Of a stretch of DNA of 16,024 nucleotides, positions 1-8,679 are shown in pieces. How positions within the stretch are numbered: the first letter of the stretch is position 1; every line of letters begins with the position of its first letter. The translations under genes were made by a program, and so were the position numbers. A model generated the notes under the pieces. It was not told where the DNA came from, made no database searches, and saw only the letters and a list, made by a program, of their open reading frames with translations. This DNA is from JADYYB01 sp964402985 (GTDB taxonomy: Bacteria; Pseudomonadota; Alphaproteobacteria; Rhizobiales; Kaistiaceae), in assembly GCA_964402985.1 (NCBI GenBank), contig CAYOET010000095.1:1-16024 (forward strand). Direction: 5' to 3'.

Positions 1-2022
1 TGGGCTGCGATCGGCAAGGATCAGCCCGGCCCTCTGGCCTACGAAAGGACCCTGCAGGGCATTGCCCCCCGCCTTCTCGGGTCCCGCCCTGCCTTCATCT
101 GGAGCGAGGCCGCCAACGACTTCGTCCAAGGCTCTGTTCCCCGTTGGGATCGAGACGTCATCGTAGGCATTTGGAACGCTGCTCCCTCCGATCACTTCGA
201 GGGACTTGCGCCGTTCTCCGTCAGGGGCCCGCATTCGATCGAATTCTTTCGTCACGGCGAGGGGCGGCCGATCCGGGCTACTTCCGGTTGGATCGATTTG
301 AGTCGGCGTCCCGATCCCGTCATCGGGCTGATGGTCTGCGGGCCCGGCCCGCGCATCGAGGGCGACCCTCCGCGTCGGATGATGGTCGCCGTGCCGCCGC
401 CCCCGCTCGCCGGTCTCATTCCCGATGGCAGGCTCATACCTCCCCGTCCCGCCGATCCACCTGGCGCTCTCGCCGATCGCTTCCCGCCCGTGGCTGTCGA
501 GCCTCCGGGGGCCGACCTCGCTCCGATGCCTCCGCCGCCCCCGACCGCCACGGCCGAGTTGGTTTGGCCCATCCCGCCCCCGCGGCCCGATCCCCTCGCG
601 GCCGTCATCGAGCGGCTGAGCGTTTGCGTGGCCGGGCGTGAGGACGTGCTCACCGTCCTCGGTACCGCGCCGAGCGGCGGGTCCGCCCTCGCCGGCATCC
701 GGGACGCGGACAACGACGCCGCGATCTACCGCTATCTCGATGTCGCCAACGAGGTCTTCCCGTCCCCCCAGCGTGTCGACATCTCCGTGAGTGCGGGCGA
801 GGTCGTGACCTACCAGGCCCTCGCTTCGCCGCAGACCCTCGAGGGGCAGCGAGTCTTGCCCGTTGCCCTGTCGGCTGACGCGCTGGTCCGCCCCCCTGCC
901 GACCCGGCGGTCGTCCGGCGTCTCCGCATCCTCGTCGTCGGCGCCGCCGACGCGATCGCCATCTCGGGTCTCGACCTCGTCGGTTCCGCGATGGACGCCC
1001 GCAGCGAGGGGAGGGTGGCGGCGACGATCGTCTGGCACGACGTCGACGCGGTCGGCGGCATAGCGCCCGATCCCGCCGAGTTCGACTCCTTCTCGGCCCT
1101 CGTCGGGAGTGCGCGCGAGGCCGGCGCCGGCCACCACGCCTTGCCCGCCGACGCTGCCGTCTTCGGCGCCTTCCTCGCCAATCTCCGCGCCGTCATCGAC
1201 GCCTCGCCGGCGGCCTGGGATCGCGTCATCTGGGTCAAGGGCGCCTACCTCGTGCCCGACGCGACGCCGGTCCTTCTCGCCGAGTTCCTCGCCGACGCGG
1301 AGACCAGCCCCAAGCTGCCCCGCTCGATCGGCGGCCGCCTCGAGCCCTGGCTGCTGGTCGTGACCGCGCGCATGGCCGGCTTCTATCTCGGCTATATCAA
1401 GAACCCGGTCACCCGCTCCGGCGCCGGCGAGATCATCGAGGAGCCCGCCAGCAACGCCACCGATCCGCGGCGCTTGATCGTCGACGCCGACGACCTCGCC
1501 GCCCGTCTCGTCGGCCTCGCCGAAGTGCGCCGCGCGCTCGCCGCCATGGGCGGTGCGGCGCCCGGCTCGCCGGCGCTAGCCGGCCAGCCGGTGGCCGGCC
1601 AGCCGGTCTTCAACGGCTACGAGATCTTCGCGGAGACCGGCTTCCTCCTCTCCGGTGACGCAGCGACCGATCTCGAGGACCGGCTGGAGATCGTCCATGC
1701 CTTCCTCGTCGGCGGCGAGCGGCCGCCGCTCGAGGCGCTGATCGGCGACGCCTCTGTCGCGCTCGGGCGCTCGGCGACGCGCATCGCTGACCTCCTCGCC
1801 TGGGGCAGGGCGAGCGCCCTGACCTCCTCGCGCACGCTCCCCGCCTCGGCCTGGCTTCCGGTCCTCGACCTTGGCTCCGACCAGAACCGTGACGCGCGCG
1901 ACCTCGTCGCCGGTATGATGGCTGAACTCGACGCCGCGGAGCCCGCGATCGAACGGGCCGCTGCCGGCGATTGCGGCTTCGTCTTCACCACGCTCGGCCT
2001 CGCCCGGGAGCCTTCACCGTGA
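1..2022 (+). CDS. Large proline-rich protein of unknown function (5' end outside window)
   Basis: The frame is open from the first base, so the gene starts upstream; 673 residues are visible before the TGA. The first ATG-like codons inside the window are not needed as starts, because translation upstream of 298 is continuous and protein-like (segments such as FIWSEAAND and GIWNAAPSD). Visible residues about 120-205 form a proline-rich linker with runs of PPPP. The region from about residue 300 to 430 alternates hydrophobic strands and helices (RRLRILVVGAADAI, then AAWDRVIWVKGAYLVPD), suggesting an alpha/beta fold, possibly a degenerate vWA-like fold. The C-terminus is mostly helical and Ala/Asp-rich. 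No signal peptide can be judged. The gene is followed after 22 nt by the secreted vWA protein, so the two are probably co-transcribed and functionally linked. I do not recognise the family. Confidence 0.75.
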   Translation, partial: WAAIGKDQPGPLAYERTLQGIAPRLLGSRPAFIWSEAANDFVQGSVPRWDRDVIVGIWNAAPSDHFEGLAPFSVRGPHSIEFFRHGEGRPIRATSGWIDLSRRPDPVIGLMVCGPGPRIEGDPPRRMMVAVPPPPLAGLIPDGRLIPPRPADPPGALADRFPPVAVEPPGADLAPMPPPPPTATAELVWPIPPPRPDPLAAVIERLSVCVAGREDVLTVLGTAPSGGSALAGIRDADNDAAIYRYLDVANEVFPSPQRVDISVSAGEVVTYQALASPQTLEGQRVLPVALSADALVRPPADPAVVRRLRILVVGAADAIAISGLDLVGSAMDARSEGRVAATIVWHDVDAVGGIAPDPAEFDSFSALVGSAREAGAGHHALPADAAVFGAFLANLRAVIDASPAAWDRVIWVKGAYLVPDATPVLLAEFLADAETSPKLPRSIGGRLEPWLLVVTARMAGFYLGYIKNPVTRSGAGEIIEEPASNATDPRRLIVDADDLAARLVGLAEVRRALAAMGGAAPGSPALAGQPVAGQPVFNGYEIFAETGFLLSGDAATDLEDRLEIVHAFLVGGERPPLEALIGDASVALGRSATRIADLLAWGRASALTSSRTLPASAWLPVLDLGSDQNRDARDLVAGMMAELDAAEPAIERAAAGDCGFVFTTLGLAREPSP

Positions 2023-2044
2023 CCCCAGCCCCTGCCGCCGGATC

Positions 2045-3415
2045 ATGCCCATGACACACCGCGCGAACCCGCGCCGCCTCGCGACGGCCCGTGCCTGGCG
2101 ACTATTTGCCGGCGCGCTCGGCGCGTTTGCGTTCGCGACCGTCGCCGCCGCGCAAGGCGCCCCCGTCGGCGTCGCCTTCGCCAAGGCAAGCCCGCTCGTC
2201 CTCTACGACTCGCCCGCCCTCGAGAACGGCGTGCCGACGCCGATGACTTTCGGCGAGGCCTACCCGGTGTCGGAGCTTTTGCCCAACGCCGTCCATGTCG
2301 AGCTCCCGGGCGGCGCGTCCGGCTACCTCCGCCTCGGCCATGTCCTCTACCAGCCCAGCCCGAGCTGGGTCCGCGGCTCTTCGGCTTACAACAGCGACGG
2401 CCGCGCCTTCATCCAGTTCTGGGAGAGCTCGCAGCGCCTCACCGAATATCTCGGCGGCGTTGGCGGAGAGGCGGCCACCCATTCCTACCGCGAGCACTTC
2501 GAGGACCCGCCGGCCTTCCCGTTGCGCCTGCCGGTCTTCGCCATCGACACGCTCGAGCTCCTCGGCGGGCGCAACCAGCGCACCATCGCGGCGGTCCTCG
2601 TGCCGTTCACGCGCGACGAGGTCACCGCCTTCGCCGCGACGGTCGCCGAGGCGCAGCCCGGCGCGGCGCCGGTGTTCCTCCTCGACGTCAGCGGCAGCAC
2701 GCGCGGCTACCTCGAGCGCCTCGTCGCCTCGACCGCCGCCCTCCTCGGCAGTCGTGGCGACTCGCGCGAGGGCTTCGACGAGACCAGGATCTTCGTCTTC
2801 GGCGAGGGGGTCAGCGACGACGCCCGCTTCGCCGGCACCACCTCGCTCGCGCGCCTGCCGGACCTTCTCTCGACGCTGACCGAACGGCGCGCTTTGCCGG
2901 CCGCCGGCGGCACCGGCGTCGAGCCCCTCCCGCAAGCCGTAGAACTCGTCTTCGAGGCGCTGCGGAGCGAGGACGCCGACATCGCGCTGATCGTCCTCTC
3001 GGGCGCCGACGTCGACCTCACCGGCCTCGACCGTCTCGCCCGCGATCCGCTCGCCGCGAGCCCGATGATCTTCGCCCAGGCCACCCCCGAACCCGGCCCC
3101 GCTCTCGAACGCGCCGCCCGCTCCTTCCCCGAAGCGGCCTTCGTATCCTTCTCCGCCGGCCTCGCCGCTCGCCTCGCGGCTTCCATCGAGGAGATCCCGC
3201 GCATCGGCGGACGCCCCGACCTCCTCGGGGACGGCGCCATGGGCCCGGTCGTCGAGGCGGCCCACGCGAGCCGCTTGATGGCGGTCCTGCCGCGCGTCCT
3301 CACCGCGGAGCAGACGCTTCCCCCGGCCCCCTCATTCGCGCCCGAAGCCGACTGGTACACCGCCCAGCTCTGGCTCACGATCGACGGCGTCCTCCTCTCG
3401 ATCGCCCACGAGTGA
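2045..3415 (+). CDS. Secreted SH3-like / von Willebrand factor A domain protein
   Basis: This 456-residue protein has an N-terminal signal peptide: Arg-rich residues 7-19, a hydrophobic core at about 20-34, and a likely cleavage in ATVAAAQG near residues 35-38. It is therefore expected in the periplasm or at the surface. Residues about 46-102 look like a bacterial SH3-like domain (LVLYDSPALENG, then GYLRLGHVLY). A vWA-type fold follows: the strand VFLLDVSGSTR (209-219) carries the DxSxS MIDAS signature (D214, S216, S218), GGTGVEP (288-294) may supply the MIDAS threonine, and ALIVLSGADVD (314-324) supplies a later strand. vWA domains bind divalent metal and mediate protein contacts, so an adhesion or assembly role is possible but unproven. 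A second in-frame ATG at 2051 is an alternative start, and the ribosome site is weak for both. The last 65 codons are repeated almost exactly at 14125-14322. Confidence 0.8.
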   Translation: MPMTHRANPRRLATARAWRLFAGALGAFAFATVAAAQGAPVGVAFAKASPLVLYDSPALENGVPTPMTFGEAYPVSELLPNAVHVELPGGASGYLRLGHVLYQPSPSWVRGSSAYNSDGRAFIQFWESSQRLTEYLGGVGGEAATHSYREHFEDPPAFPLRLPVFAIDTLELLGGRNQRTIAAVLVPFTRDEVTAFAATVAEAQPGAAPVFLLDVSGSTRGYLERLVASTAALLGSRGDSREGFDETRIFVFGEGVSDDARFAGTTSLARLPDLLSTLTERRALPAAGGTGVEPLPQAVELVFEALRSEDADIALIVLSGADVDLTGLDRLARDPLAASPMIFAQATPEPGPALERAARSFPEAAFVSFSAGLAARLAASIEEIPRIGGRPDLLGDGAMGPVVEAAHASRLMAVLPRVLTAEQTLPPAPSFAPEADWYTAQLWLTIDGVLLSIAHE

Positions 3416-3422
3416 GGCAACC
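3218..3422 (+). repeat. Left copy of a 205-bp direct repeat (3' end of the vWA gene)
   Basis: Positions 3218-3422 align without gaps to 14125-14329 (offset 10,907). I see five mismatches, at 3228, 3238, 3265, 3305 and 3407. The match begins inside the vWA gene at codon 392 and ends seven bases past its stop codon (after TGAGGCAACC). Sequences on both outer sides differ immediately. Four of the five differences change an amino acid (G395E, H407Q, A421P, H455Y, reading left to right copy) and one is silent. The left copy is the intact gene's own 3' end. Confidence 0.95.
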
Positions 3423-3576
3423 AGCGTTCCCCGGCGCCACAGCGGTCGGCGGGCAACGAGCACCGATTGAACGCTAGTTCCGACCCACCGCTTTGCGGCC
3501 GCGGCAGGTTAGGCAGACGCTGAGAACTTGCGCCTAAAAGGGCTCACGGCATCAAACGCATCGGGGAGTGCCAACG

Positions 3577-4404
3577 ATGGAAGACGAAGACCGGACGCGC
3601 AGCACACCGGGTCGCCGGATTGCCTTGCTGATCGACGCGGACAATGTCTCTCACGGCAAGCTCGCGGCGATCCTTGCCGAGTTGTCGAAATATGGCACCG
3701 CCAACATTCGCCGCGCCTATGGCGATTGGGCCAGCACCGGCCTTAGGGGTTGGAAGGAAAAGGTCCACGAATTTGCGATCCGTCCCATTCAGCAATTCAG
3801 CTATTCGACGGGCAAGAACGCGACCGACATCGCGCTGGTGATCGACGCGATGGAATTGCTCTACACCCAGGACCTCGACGCCTTTTGCCTGGTATCGAGC
3901 GACGCGGACTTCACACCGCTGGTGATGCAGCTGAAGGCCAACGGTCATGAGGTCTACGGGTTCGGGGAACGCAAGACGCCCTTTCCCTTTGCCAACGCCT
4001 GCACAACCTTCCTCTACCTCGACAGTTTGGACGATCCCGCGCAGCCCGCCACGCCCGAGGACGTGGCGGTGAAACCGAAGGCGGCGGCGAGGGCAAAAGC
4101 GGCGCCCGCCGATAAAGTGCCGGAAAGGCAGTCGGGCAAGCCGTTGTCGCAGGACGCAAGGCTTGTCACGATCCTGCGTGGCGCTGTGGAGGCGGCGGTT
4201 CGTGAGGATGGATGGGCGACCATGTCGGCGGCGGGAAGCGCGGCCAAACGGCAAGCCTCGATTGACCCGCGCAACTATGGCGTGAAGAACTTTCCGGCGC
4301 TCTTCGAAGCAACCGGCTTGTTCGAGATCGTGAAAACGGAAGGCGGGCAGAGCTATCTCGCCGACAAGCGCAACAAGGACCGGAAGCCCCGGCCGAACCG
4401 ATAG
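3577..4404 (+). CDS. NYN domain ribonuclease-like protein with C-terminal LOTUS/OST-HTH domain
   Basis: The protein has 275 residues. The N-terminal NYN (PIN-like, LabA/DUF88) domain spans about residues 13-150. Its acidic metal-binding positions are visible: IDADN (D20, D22), NATDIALVID (D84) and SSDADFTPLV (D109, D111). Proteins of this fold are predicted metal-dependent RNases. An Ala/Lys/Pro-rich linker (about 155-190) leads to a C-terminal LOTUS/OST-HTH domain (about 192-268; DGWATMSAAGSAAKR, then NYGVKNFPALFEA), an RNA-associated winged-helix fold often paired with NYN. I chose ATG 3577 because GGGGAG at 3563-3568 lies 8 nt upstream; the GTG at 3568 would overlap that ribosome site. The gene lies 154 nt past the left repeat and stands alone, and its third-position GC looks somewhat lower than that of its neighbours. 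The cytoplasmic RNA substrate is unknown. Confidence 0.88.
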   Translation: MEDEDRTRSTPGRRIALLIDADNVSHGKLAAILAELSKYGTANIRRAYGDWASTGLRGWKEKVHEFAIRPIQQFSYSTGKNATDIALVIDAMELLYTQDLDAFCLVSSDADFTPLVMQLKANGHEVYGFGERKTPFPFANACTTFLYLDSLDDPAQPATPEDVAVKPKAAARAKAAPADKVPERQSGKPLSQDARLVTILRGAVEAAVREDGWATMSAAGSAAKRQASIDPRNYGVKNFPALFEATGLFEIVKTEGGQSYLADKRNKDRKPRPNR

Positions 4405-4736
4405 AGCAGGGGACGAGGCGTCCCCAACATTCTGTCGTTGTCACCACTCTCGCGAGCCCCAGCGACGACCGTATTGGGTCTGCGCCCGTCAGAGAACCTG
4501 GATAACTCCCTCCGATCAACTCCGGGGGCAGGACGCCTTCTTGAAGCGGCGCAGGCCGCTTGTGGGGGGCGTGCCCCTGCAGCGGATAGGCGAGACGATT
4601 GGACGGCTTGCATCTGAAGGCGAGGCGAACCCGCCGCCGACGAGCCGGTCGTGGCGGAACTCCTCGTCCTCGACCCCGGCCGTCGGCGATAGCCCGAGCA
4701 GCAGCCATTGGCGTCCCTCGGCACCAAACGTCTCGA
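4405..4736. other. Non-coding or decayed stretch, nothing recognised
   Basis: Apart from the hairpin at 4409-4425, I see no frame with a convincing protein, no tRNA-like cloverleaf and no clear insertion-sequence ends. The short open frames on both strands are low-complexity Arg/Ser/Pro/Gly translations, as expected from GC-rich noncoding DNA. It lies directly upstream of the integrase remnant, so it may be scrambled mobile-element sequence. Confidence 0.5.
4409..4425 (+). terminator. Possible hairpin terminator after the NYN gene
   Basis: A perfect 6-bp stem (GGGGAC / GTCCCC) with a 5-base loop begins 5 nt after the stop codon of the NYN gene. The following bases (AACATTCTGTCGTTGT) are only mildly T-rich, so termination efficiency is uncertain. 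Confidence 0.4.
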
Positions 4737-4892
4737 ATCGCGAACAAGGTAGAAGCGGCATACCGCCGGACCAATTATCTGGAAAAAAGACGGTCGCTGA
4801 TGGATGCGTGGGCGTCTTACCTAGCTGCACGCGGCGGCAACATTGTCGGCATCCACCGCCGCCAAGACCGCTCGGTGGGCGATCTGGCCTAG
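4737..4892 (+). pseudogene. C-terminal remnant of a P4-type tyrosine integrase
   Basis: From about 4737 to a TAG at 4890-4892 the frame reads IANKVEAAYRRTNYLEKRR, continuing with SLMDAWASYLAA. This matches the characteristic extreme C-terminus of P4/prophage-type site-specific integrases (family pattern: VE-AYRR-D-FEKRR-LM--WA-). The catalytic core with the R-H-R-Y residues is absent: upstream in the same frame is only low-complexity sequence. The left end of homology is approximate. In full integrases this segment is the helix after the catalytic tyrosine. The remnant sits about 1.3 kb inside the left 205-bp repeat, a position consistent with an integrase next to an attachment site. The identification is from remembered family pattern, not a search. 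Confidence 0.7.
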
Positions 4893-5249
4893 ATTTTATT
4901 GGAGGCCCCGCCCTTGGACCCGGGTCGGTCACCTTGCCCTCAACCGGCGCGCCGTTTCGCTCGAGGTGGAAATGCCCCTCGCGAGGCCGCACGGCCGAGG
5001 CAGCTCAAACCCCGGTCCATTTGGTCCCATTTCCTCGGCGCCACGCCAGAAGGGCCTAGGCGGGGCTCCGGTGAGGTTAGTGCGCCAGCTCAAGTTCAGC
5101 ATCCCCTCAAGCTTACGTCCGCGAAACCGCCGTGGTGTGGCAAACGACGGTGCAAGGCGACACGCGGAAGGGGCGGGCGGCAGCCATTGCCGCCCTACGC
5201 CCAACTCCGCGGGCAGGCACCCGCCATGCTTTGCAGGGTGAAAGGTGCC
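4893..5249. other. Gene-free spacer between integrase remnant and kdpE
   Basis: No convincing gene is seen on either strand. The open frames that cross it are shadows or low-complexity. It contains a GC-rich inverted repeat at 5175-5195 downstream of kdpE. Because kdpE reads leftward into it, this stretch is also the kdp operon's 3' end. Confidence 0.5.
5175..5195 (-). terminator. GC-rich hairpin downstream of kdpE, possible terminator
   Basis: A perfect 8-bp inverted repeat (GGGCGGCA / TGCCGCCC) with a 5-base loop lies about 55 nt after the kdpE stop codon. No T-tract follows on the minus strand, so it may be only an RNA-stabilising hairpin or chance in GC-rich DNA. Confidence 0.3.
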
Positions 5250-5945
5250 TCAGGACCGAGCATTCGCTTCCAGCATCCGATAGCCGACACCCGGTTCGTT
5301 GAGGATGAACCTTGGCTCGGTGGCGTCGTCGCCGAGCTTCTGCCGGAGCTGGCCGACAAATACGCGGAGGTACTGAGTGTCCTCCTCGTGCGCCTTGCCC
5401 CACACCTCGCGGAGAAGCTGCTGGTGGGTCATGAGGCGGCCGGCGTTTTGGGCGAGAACGCGGAGGAGGTCGAATTCCTTGCGGGTGAGCTTCAATGGCT
5501 CGCCGCCAAGCGTCACCTCGTGGCTGGCGACGTTCATCGTGAGGTCGCCCAGCCGAATCTCGGGGGACGTGTTTCCGACGTCCGACAGCCGGCGGAGTAG
5601 TGCCCGGACGCGGGCAAGCAACTCGGGGACGCCGAATGGCTTGACGACGTAGTCGTTCGCGCCGGCGTCCAGCGCTGCCACCTTGTCGCCTTCGGCCTGC
5701 CGGACGGAGAGGATCAGGATCGGGACTTCCGACCATTCGCGGACGCGCGTCACGACCTCGCGTCCGTCGGCGTCGGGCAAGCCGAGATCGAGGATGACGA
5801 GGTCGGGTTGCTCGGTGGCGGTCTTGCCGACGCCCTCCTTGGCGGTCTCCGCCTCCCTGACCTCGTAGCCGGCAGCCGTGAGGGCGATTCGCAGCAATTT
5901 GCGGATCTGGGCCTCGTCGTCGACGACCAGGATGCGGATCGGCAT
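5250..5945 (-). CDS. kdpE: KdpE, DNA-binding response regulator of potassium uptake
   Basis: This 231-residue OmpR/PhoB-family regulator accepts phosphate from KdpD and activates kdp transcription in the cytoplasm. The receiver domain (about 1-120) shows the acidic pair D9-D10, the phospho-acceptor D53 in LVILDLGLPDADG, the switch serine in ILILSVRQ and the conserved lysine in DYVVKPFG. The C-terminal winged helix (about 130-228) carries RKEFDLLRVLAQNAGRLMTH and LRVFVGQLRQKL, and ends RFILNEPGVGYRM, typical of KdpE. The ATG at 5945 gives the usual MPIRILVVDDE start and overlaps the kdpD stop by 1 nt (TGATG). A GTG one codon earlier (5948) would give a 4-nt GTGA overlap. Either way it is translationally coupled to kdpD. 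Confidence 0.97.
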   Translation of the reverse strand: MPIRILVVDDEAQIRKLLRIALTAAGYEVREAETAKEGVGKTATEQPDLVILDLGLPDADGREVVTRVREWSEVPILILSVRQAEGDKVAALDAGANDYVVKPFGVPELLARVRALLRRLSDVGNTSPEIRLGDLTMNVASHEVTLGGEPLKLTRKEFDLLRVLAQNAGRLMTHQQLLREVWGKAHEEDTQYLRVFVGQLRQKLGDDATEPRFILNEPGVGYRMLEANARS

Positions 5946-8656
5946 CACTCTGCCGGAAGCGCGAGGGGCAGAACGGTGCTTGGCTGCACTTCCTCGGCCG
6001 GGAGCCAGATGCTTATGCGCGTGCCGAGGCCGCCCGGTCCCGTCTCGGCCCGAATGGTGCCGCCATTGGCTTCGATGAGGCCGCGCGCAATCGCGAGGCC
6101 GAGCCCCGTGCCGGCCTTCTGCGTGTCGCCGGCGTTCACCCGGTAGAACATATCGAAGATGCGCCCCTGGTCGGCGAGCGGGATGCCCGGCCCTTGGTCC
6201 GCAACGTCGACCCTCAAGCCCGACTCGGCCGGAGAAGCAGATACCGTGATGGCGGTGCCGGCGGGCGCATACTTGGCGGCATTGTCGATGATGTTCACGA
6301 GCGACTGCTCGACCAGCAACGGGTCGACGTCTATGGGCGGCAGGCCATCGCGGACGTCGAGAACAACCTTGTGCCGCGACAGCTCGCGCTTCAACTGCCT
6401 GAGCGCAGCTCCCACCACGTCCGTGATCTCGGTTCGCTGCTTGTTGGGCTGAAGCGCGCCGTGGCTGATCCGCGTCATGTCGAGGAGGTTCTGGACGTAG
6501 CGGTTGAGACGTTCACCTTCCTCGCGGATCGCCTCGACGAGGTCGTGCTTGTCTTGCGCGGTCAGCCCGGCCGGCTCCTCGAGAAGGCTGCTCGCCGCCC
6601 CGATGATCGAGACGAGCGGCGTGCGGAGATCGTGGCTGACGGAGGAGAGAAGAGCGGCCCGCAGCCGCTCGGTCTCAGAAAGGACCTGGCTTTCCTGGAT
6701 GTCGGCGGCGAGCCGGGTGCGCTCGACCGCGATGGCAACCTGGTCGACGAGCGCATCGAGCAGGCGCCGCTGGTCGGGGGTGAGCGCGCTGCGGTTGGTG
6801 AAAGACACGCCGAGAAGCCCGAGGCGACCTTGGCTGGTCTTCAGCGGCAGGAACAGCCACTCGGCCGCCGGCAGCGTCTCCGAACTCCAGCCGGCCGCCT
6901 CGTCGTTCTTCCACGCCCATTCGGCGGCTCCCCAGTCTTTCGCCTCGAGCGTGTCCTCGGGCGGATATCCACCGGCGATGGTGAGCTGCCCCTCGCTGTC
7001 GGGTCGCAGGATGATCGACCGGCATTGGAGAGTGGAGGCGACGTGATGGACGGCAGCCCAGATCACGTCGTCCGAGGCGCCGATGCTCGCGATCTTGCGG
7101 GTAAATTCGTAGAGGTTGTTGGTCCGCCGGGCGATGGTCCGCTGAGCGGCGACCTGAGCGCGAAGCCGCGCCGCGAGGTTGCCGGTAAGGATGGCGATCG
7201 CGAGGAACAGGAGAAGCGTGAGGACGTCATCGCGATTGCTGATCTGGAAGGTGAAGTAGGGTTCGGTAAAGAGGAAATTGTAGACGAGGAAGCTGAGCCC
7301 GCCGGCAAAGAGAGACGGCCAGAGGCCAAGGCGCGTCGCCGTCACCAAGACCGCAACGAGATAGAAAAGCAGAAGACTCTCGACGGGGAAGAAGCGGTCG
7401 ACGAACAGCGAAATCACCGTCGCCAGCGCCACCGCCGCGGTCGCCCAAAGATAGCTGCGAAGGTCGCGCTCGGGGGCCATCGACGGCGCTGCGATGGCCG
7501 AGCGTCGCGATTCCTCGGCGTCCCCCGAGACGACGGTGACCTCGAGATTGTCGGCGCGCCGGATGATTTCCTCGGCGACCGTCTCGCGGGTGAAGCGGGC
7601 CAGGAGGTTCCGGGGCCGGGGCCGGCCGACGACGATGCGGCTGACGTTTCGCGTCCGCGCGAAGTCGATGAGCTCGCCGGCGACGTCGGACTCGGCATTG
7701 AGCGTGACCACTTCGGCGCCCAGACTCTCGGCGAGTCGCAGCGCGTCGGCGATGGCGTCCTTCGCTTTGTCGCTGAGGGTCTCGGAAGTAGGCGTTACGA
7801 CGCTGACCGCCAACCACGGGACGCGCTGACGCTCGGCCATGCGCTTGGCGGCGCGGATGAGCGCCTTGGCGACGGGGGACTCGTTCACGCACACGAGGAT
7901 GCGGTCCTGCGTCGGCCAAGGGCCGGCAATCGAATGGCCCTTCATGTGCGCCAGCATCTCGGCGTCAACGCGGTCGGCGGCGATGCGGAGGGCCAGTTCG
8001 CGAAGGGCGGTGAGATTGCCCTTGGAGAAGAAGTTCTGGATTGCCCGCCCGATCTGGTCGTGGATGTAGACCTTGCCTTGGCGGAGGCGAACGATCAGCT
8101 CCTCGGGCGGGAGGTCGATCAGCTCGATGTCGTTGGCGAGCTCGAGCACCTTGTCGGGGATCGTTTCGCGGACGCGGACGCCCGAGATGCGCGCGACGAC
8201 GTCGTTGAGGCTCTCGAGATGCTGGACGTTGAGCGTCGTGAAGACGTCGATGCCTTCTTCGAGGAGCTCTTCGACGTCGAGCCAGCGCTTGGGGTGCCGG
8301 CTCTCGGGCGCGTTGGTGTGCGCCAGTTCGTCGATGAGGGCGAGCTTCGGACGGCGGGTGAGGAGCGCGTCGAGGTCGAGCTCGGTGAGCTGCCGGCCGC
8401 GATAGGAAAGCCGGCGCCTCGGGATCGCCTCGAGGCCGGCGGTAAGAGCCTCGGTCTCGGCCCGGCCGTGGGTCTCGATGATGCCCACGACGACGTCGAC
8501 GCTCTCGCCGGCGAGACGCTTGGCGGCCTCGAGCATGGCGTAGGTCTTGCCGACGCCGGGGGCGGCGCCGAGGAAGATCTTGAGGCGGCCACGGCCTTCC
8601 TTGGTGGCTTCGGCGAGAAGCGCCTCCGGTGTCGGCCGGGTTTCCTTTTCTGCCAT
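5945..8656 (-). CDS. kdpD: KdpD, membrane sensor histidine kinase for potassium limitation
   Basis: This 903-residue protein has the full KdpD architecture. The N-terminal KdpD domain has a Walker A motif GAAPGVGKT (30-38) and a Walker B-like segment ALIDELAHTN (106-115). A universal-stress-protein-like domain follows at about 251-376 (VVGRPRPRN at 342-350). A four-helix DUF4118 membrane domain occupies about 401-498. A GAF-like domain lies at about 515-650. The HisKA domain has SHDLRTP with phospho-acceptor H675, and the ATPase domain shows the N box NIIDNAAKY (788-796), G1 DQGPGIP (820-826) and G2 GTGLGLA (849-855). It senses low K+/turgor and phosphorylates KdpE. It starts 23 nt after kdpC and overlaps kdpE. 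No truncation or missing catalytic residue is evident. Confidence 0.98.
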   Translation of the reverse strand: MAEKETRPTPEALLAEATKEGRGRLKIFLGAAPGVGKTYAMLEAAKRLAGESVDVVVGIIETHGRAETEALTAGLEAIPRRRLSYRGRQLTELDLDALLTRRPKLALIDELAHTNAPESRHPKRWLDVEELLEEGIDVFTTLNVQHLESLNDVVARISGVRVRETIPDKVLELANDIELIDLPPEELIVRLRQGKVYIHDQIGRAIQNFFSKGNLTALRELALRIAADRVDAEMLAHMKGHSIAGPWPTQDRILVCVNESPVAKALIRAAKRMAERQRVPWLAVSVVTPTSETLSDKAKDAIADALRLAESLGAEVVTLNAESDVAGELIDFARTRNVSRIVVGRPRPRNLLARFTRETVAEEIIRRADNLEVTVVSGDAEESRRSAIAAPSMAPERDLRSYLWATAAVALATVISLFVDRFFPVESLLLFYLVAVLVTATRLGLWPSLFAGGLSFLVYNFLFTEPYFTFQISNRDDVLTLLLFLAIAILTGNLAARLRAQVAAQRTIARRTNNLYEFTRKIASIGASDDVIWAAVHHVASTLQCRSIILRPDSEGQLTIAGGYPPEDTLEAKDWGAAEWAWKNDEAAGWSSETLPAAEWLFLPLKTSQGRLGLLGVSFTNRSALTPDQRRLLDALVDQVAIAVERTRLAADIQESQVLSETERLRAALLSSVSHDLRTPLVSIIGAASSLLEEPAGLTAQDKHDLVEAIREEGERLNRYVQNLLDMTRISHGALQPNKQRTEITDVVGAALRQLKRELSRHKVVLDVRDGLPPIDVDPLLVEQSLVNIIDNAAKYAPAGTAITVSASPAESGLRVDVADQGPGIPLADQGRIFDMFYRVNAGDTQKAGTGLGLAIARGLIEANGGTIRAETGPGGLGTRISIWLPAEEVQPSTVLPLALPAE

Positions 8657-8679
8657 CCACGCCTCGGTTCGGAGCTGCC

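Noticed and set aside
2102..3265. 387-codon - strand open frame opposite the vWA gene
   Set aside because: It is a shadow of the convincing vWA protein, with a charged Glu/Arg/Gly-rich composition and no motif.
3423..3576. Possible tRNA or att-type tRNA end near the left repeat
   Set aside because: No T-loop (GGTTCGA-like) sequence or cloverleaf could be found; the repeat lies in a protein-coding gene instead.
4516..5204. Several 90-170-codon open frames on both strands between the NYN gene and kdpE
   Set aside because: They overlap one another, are low-complexity Arg/Pro/Ser/Gly translations, and show no recognisable motif other than the integrase tail.
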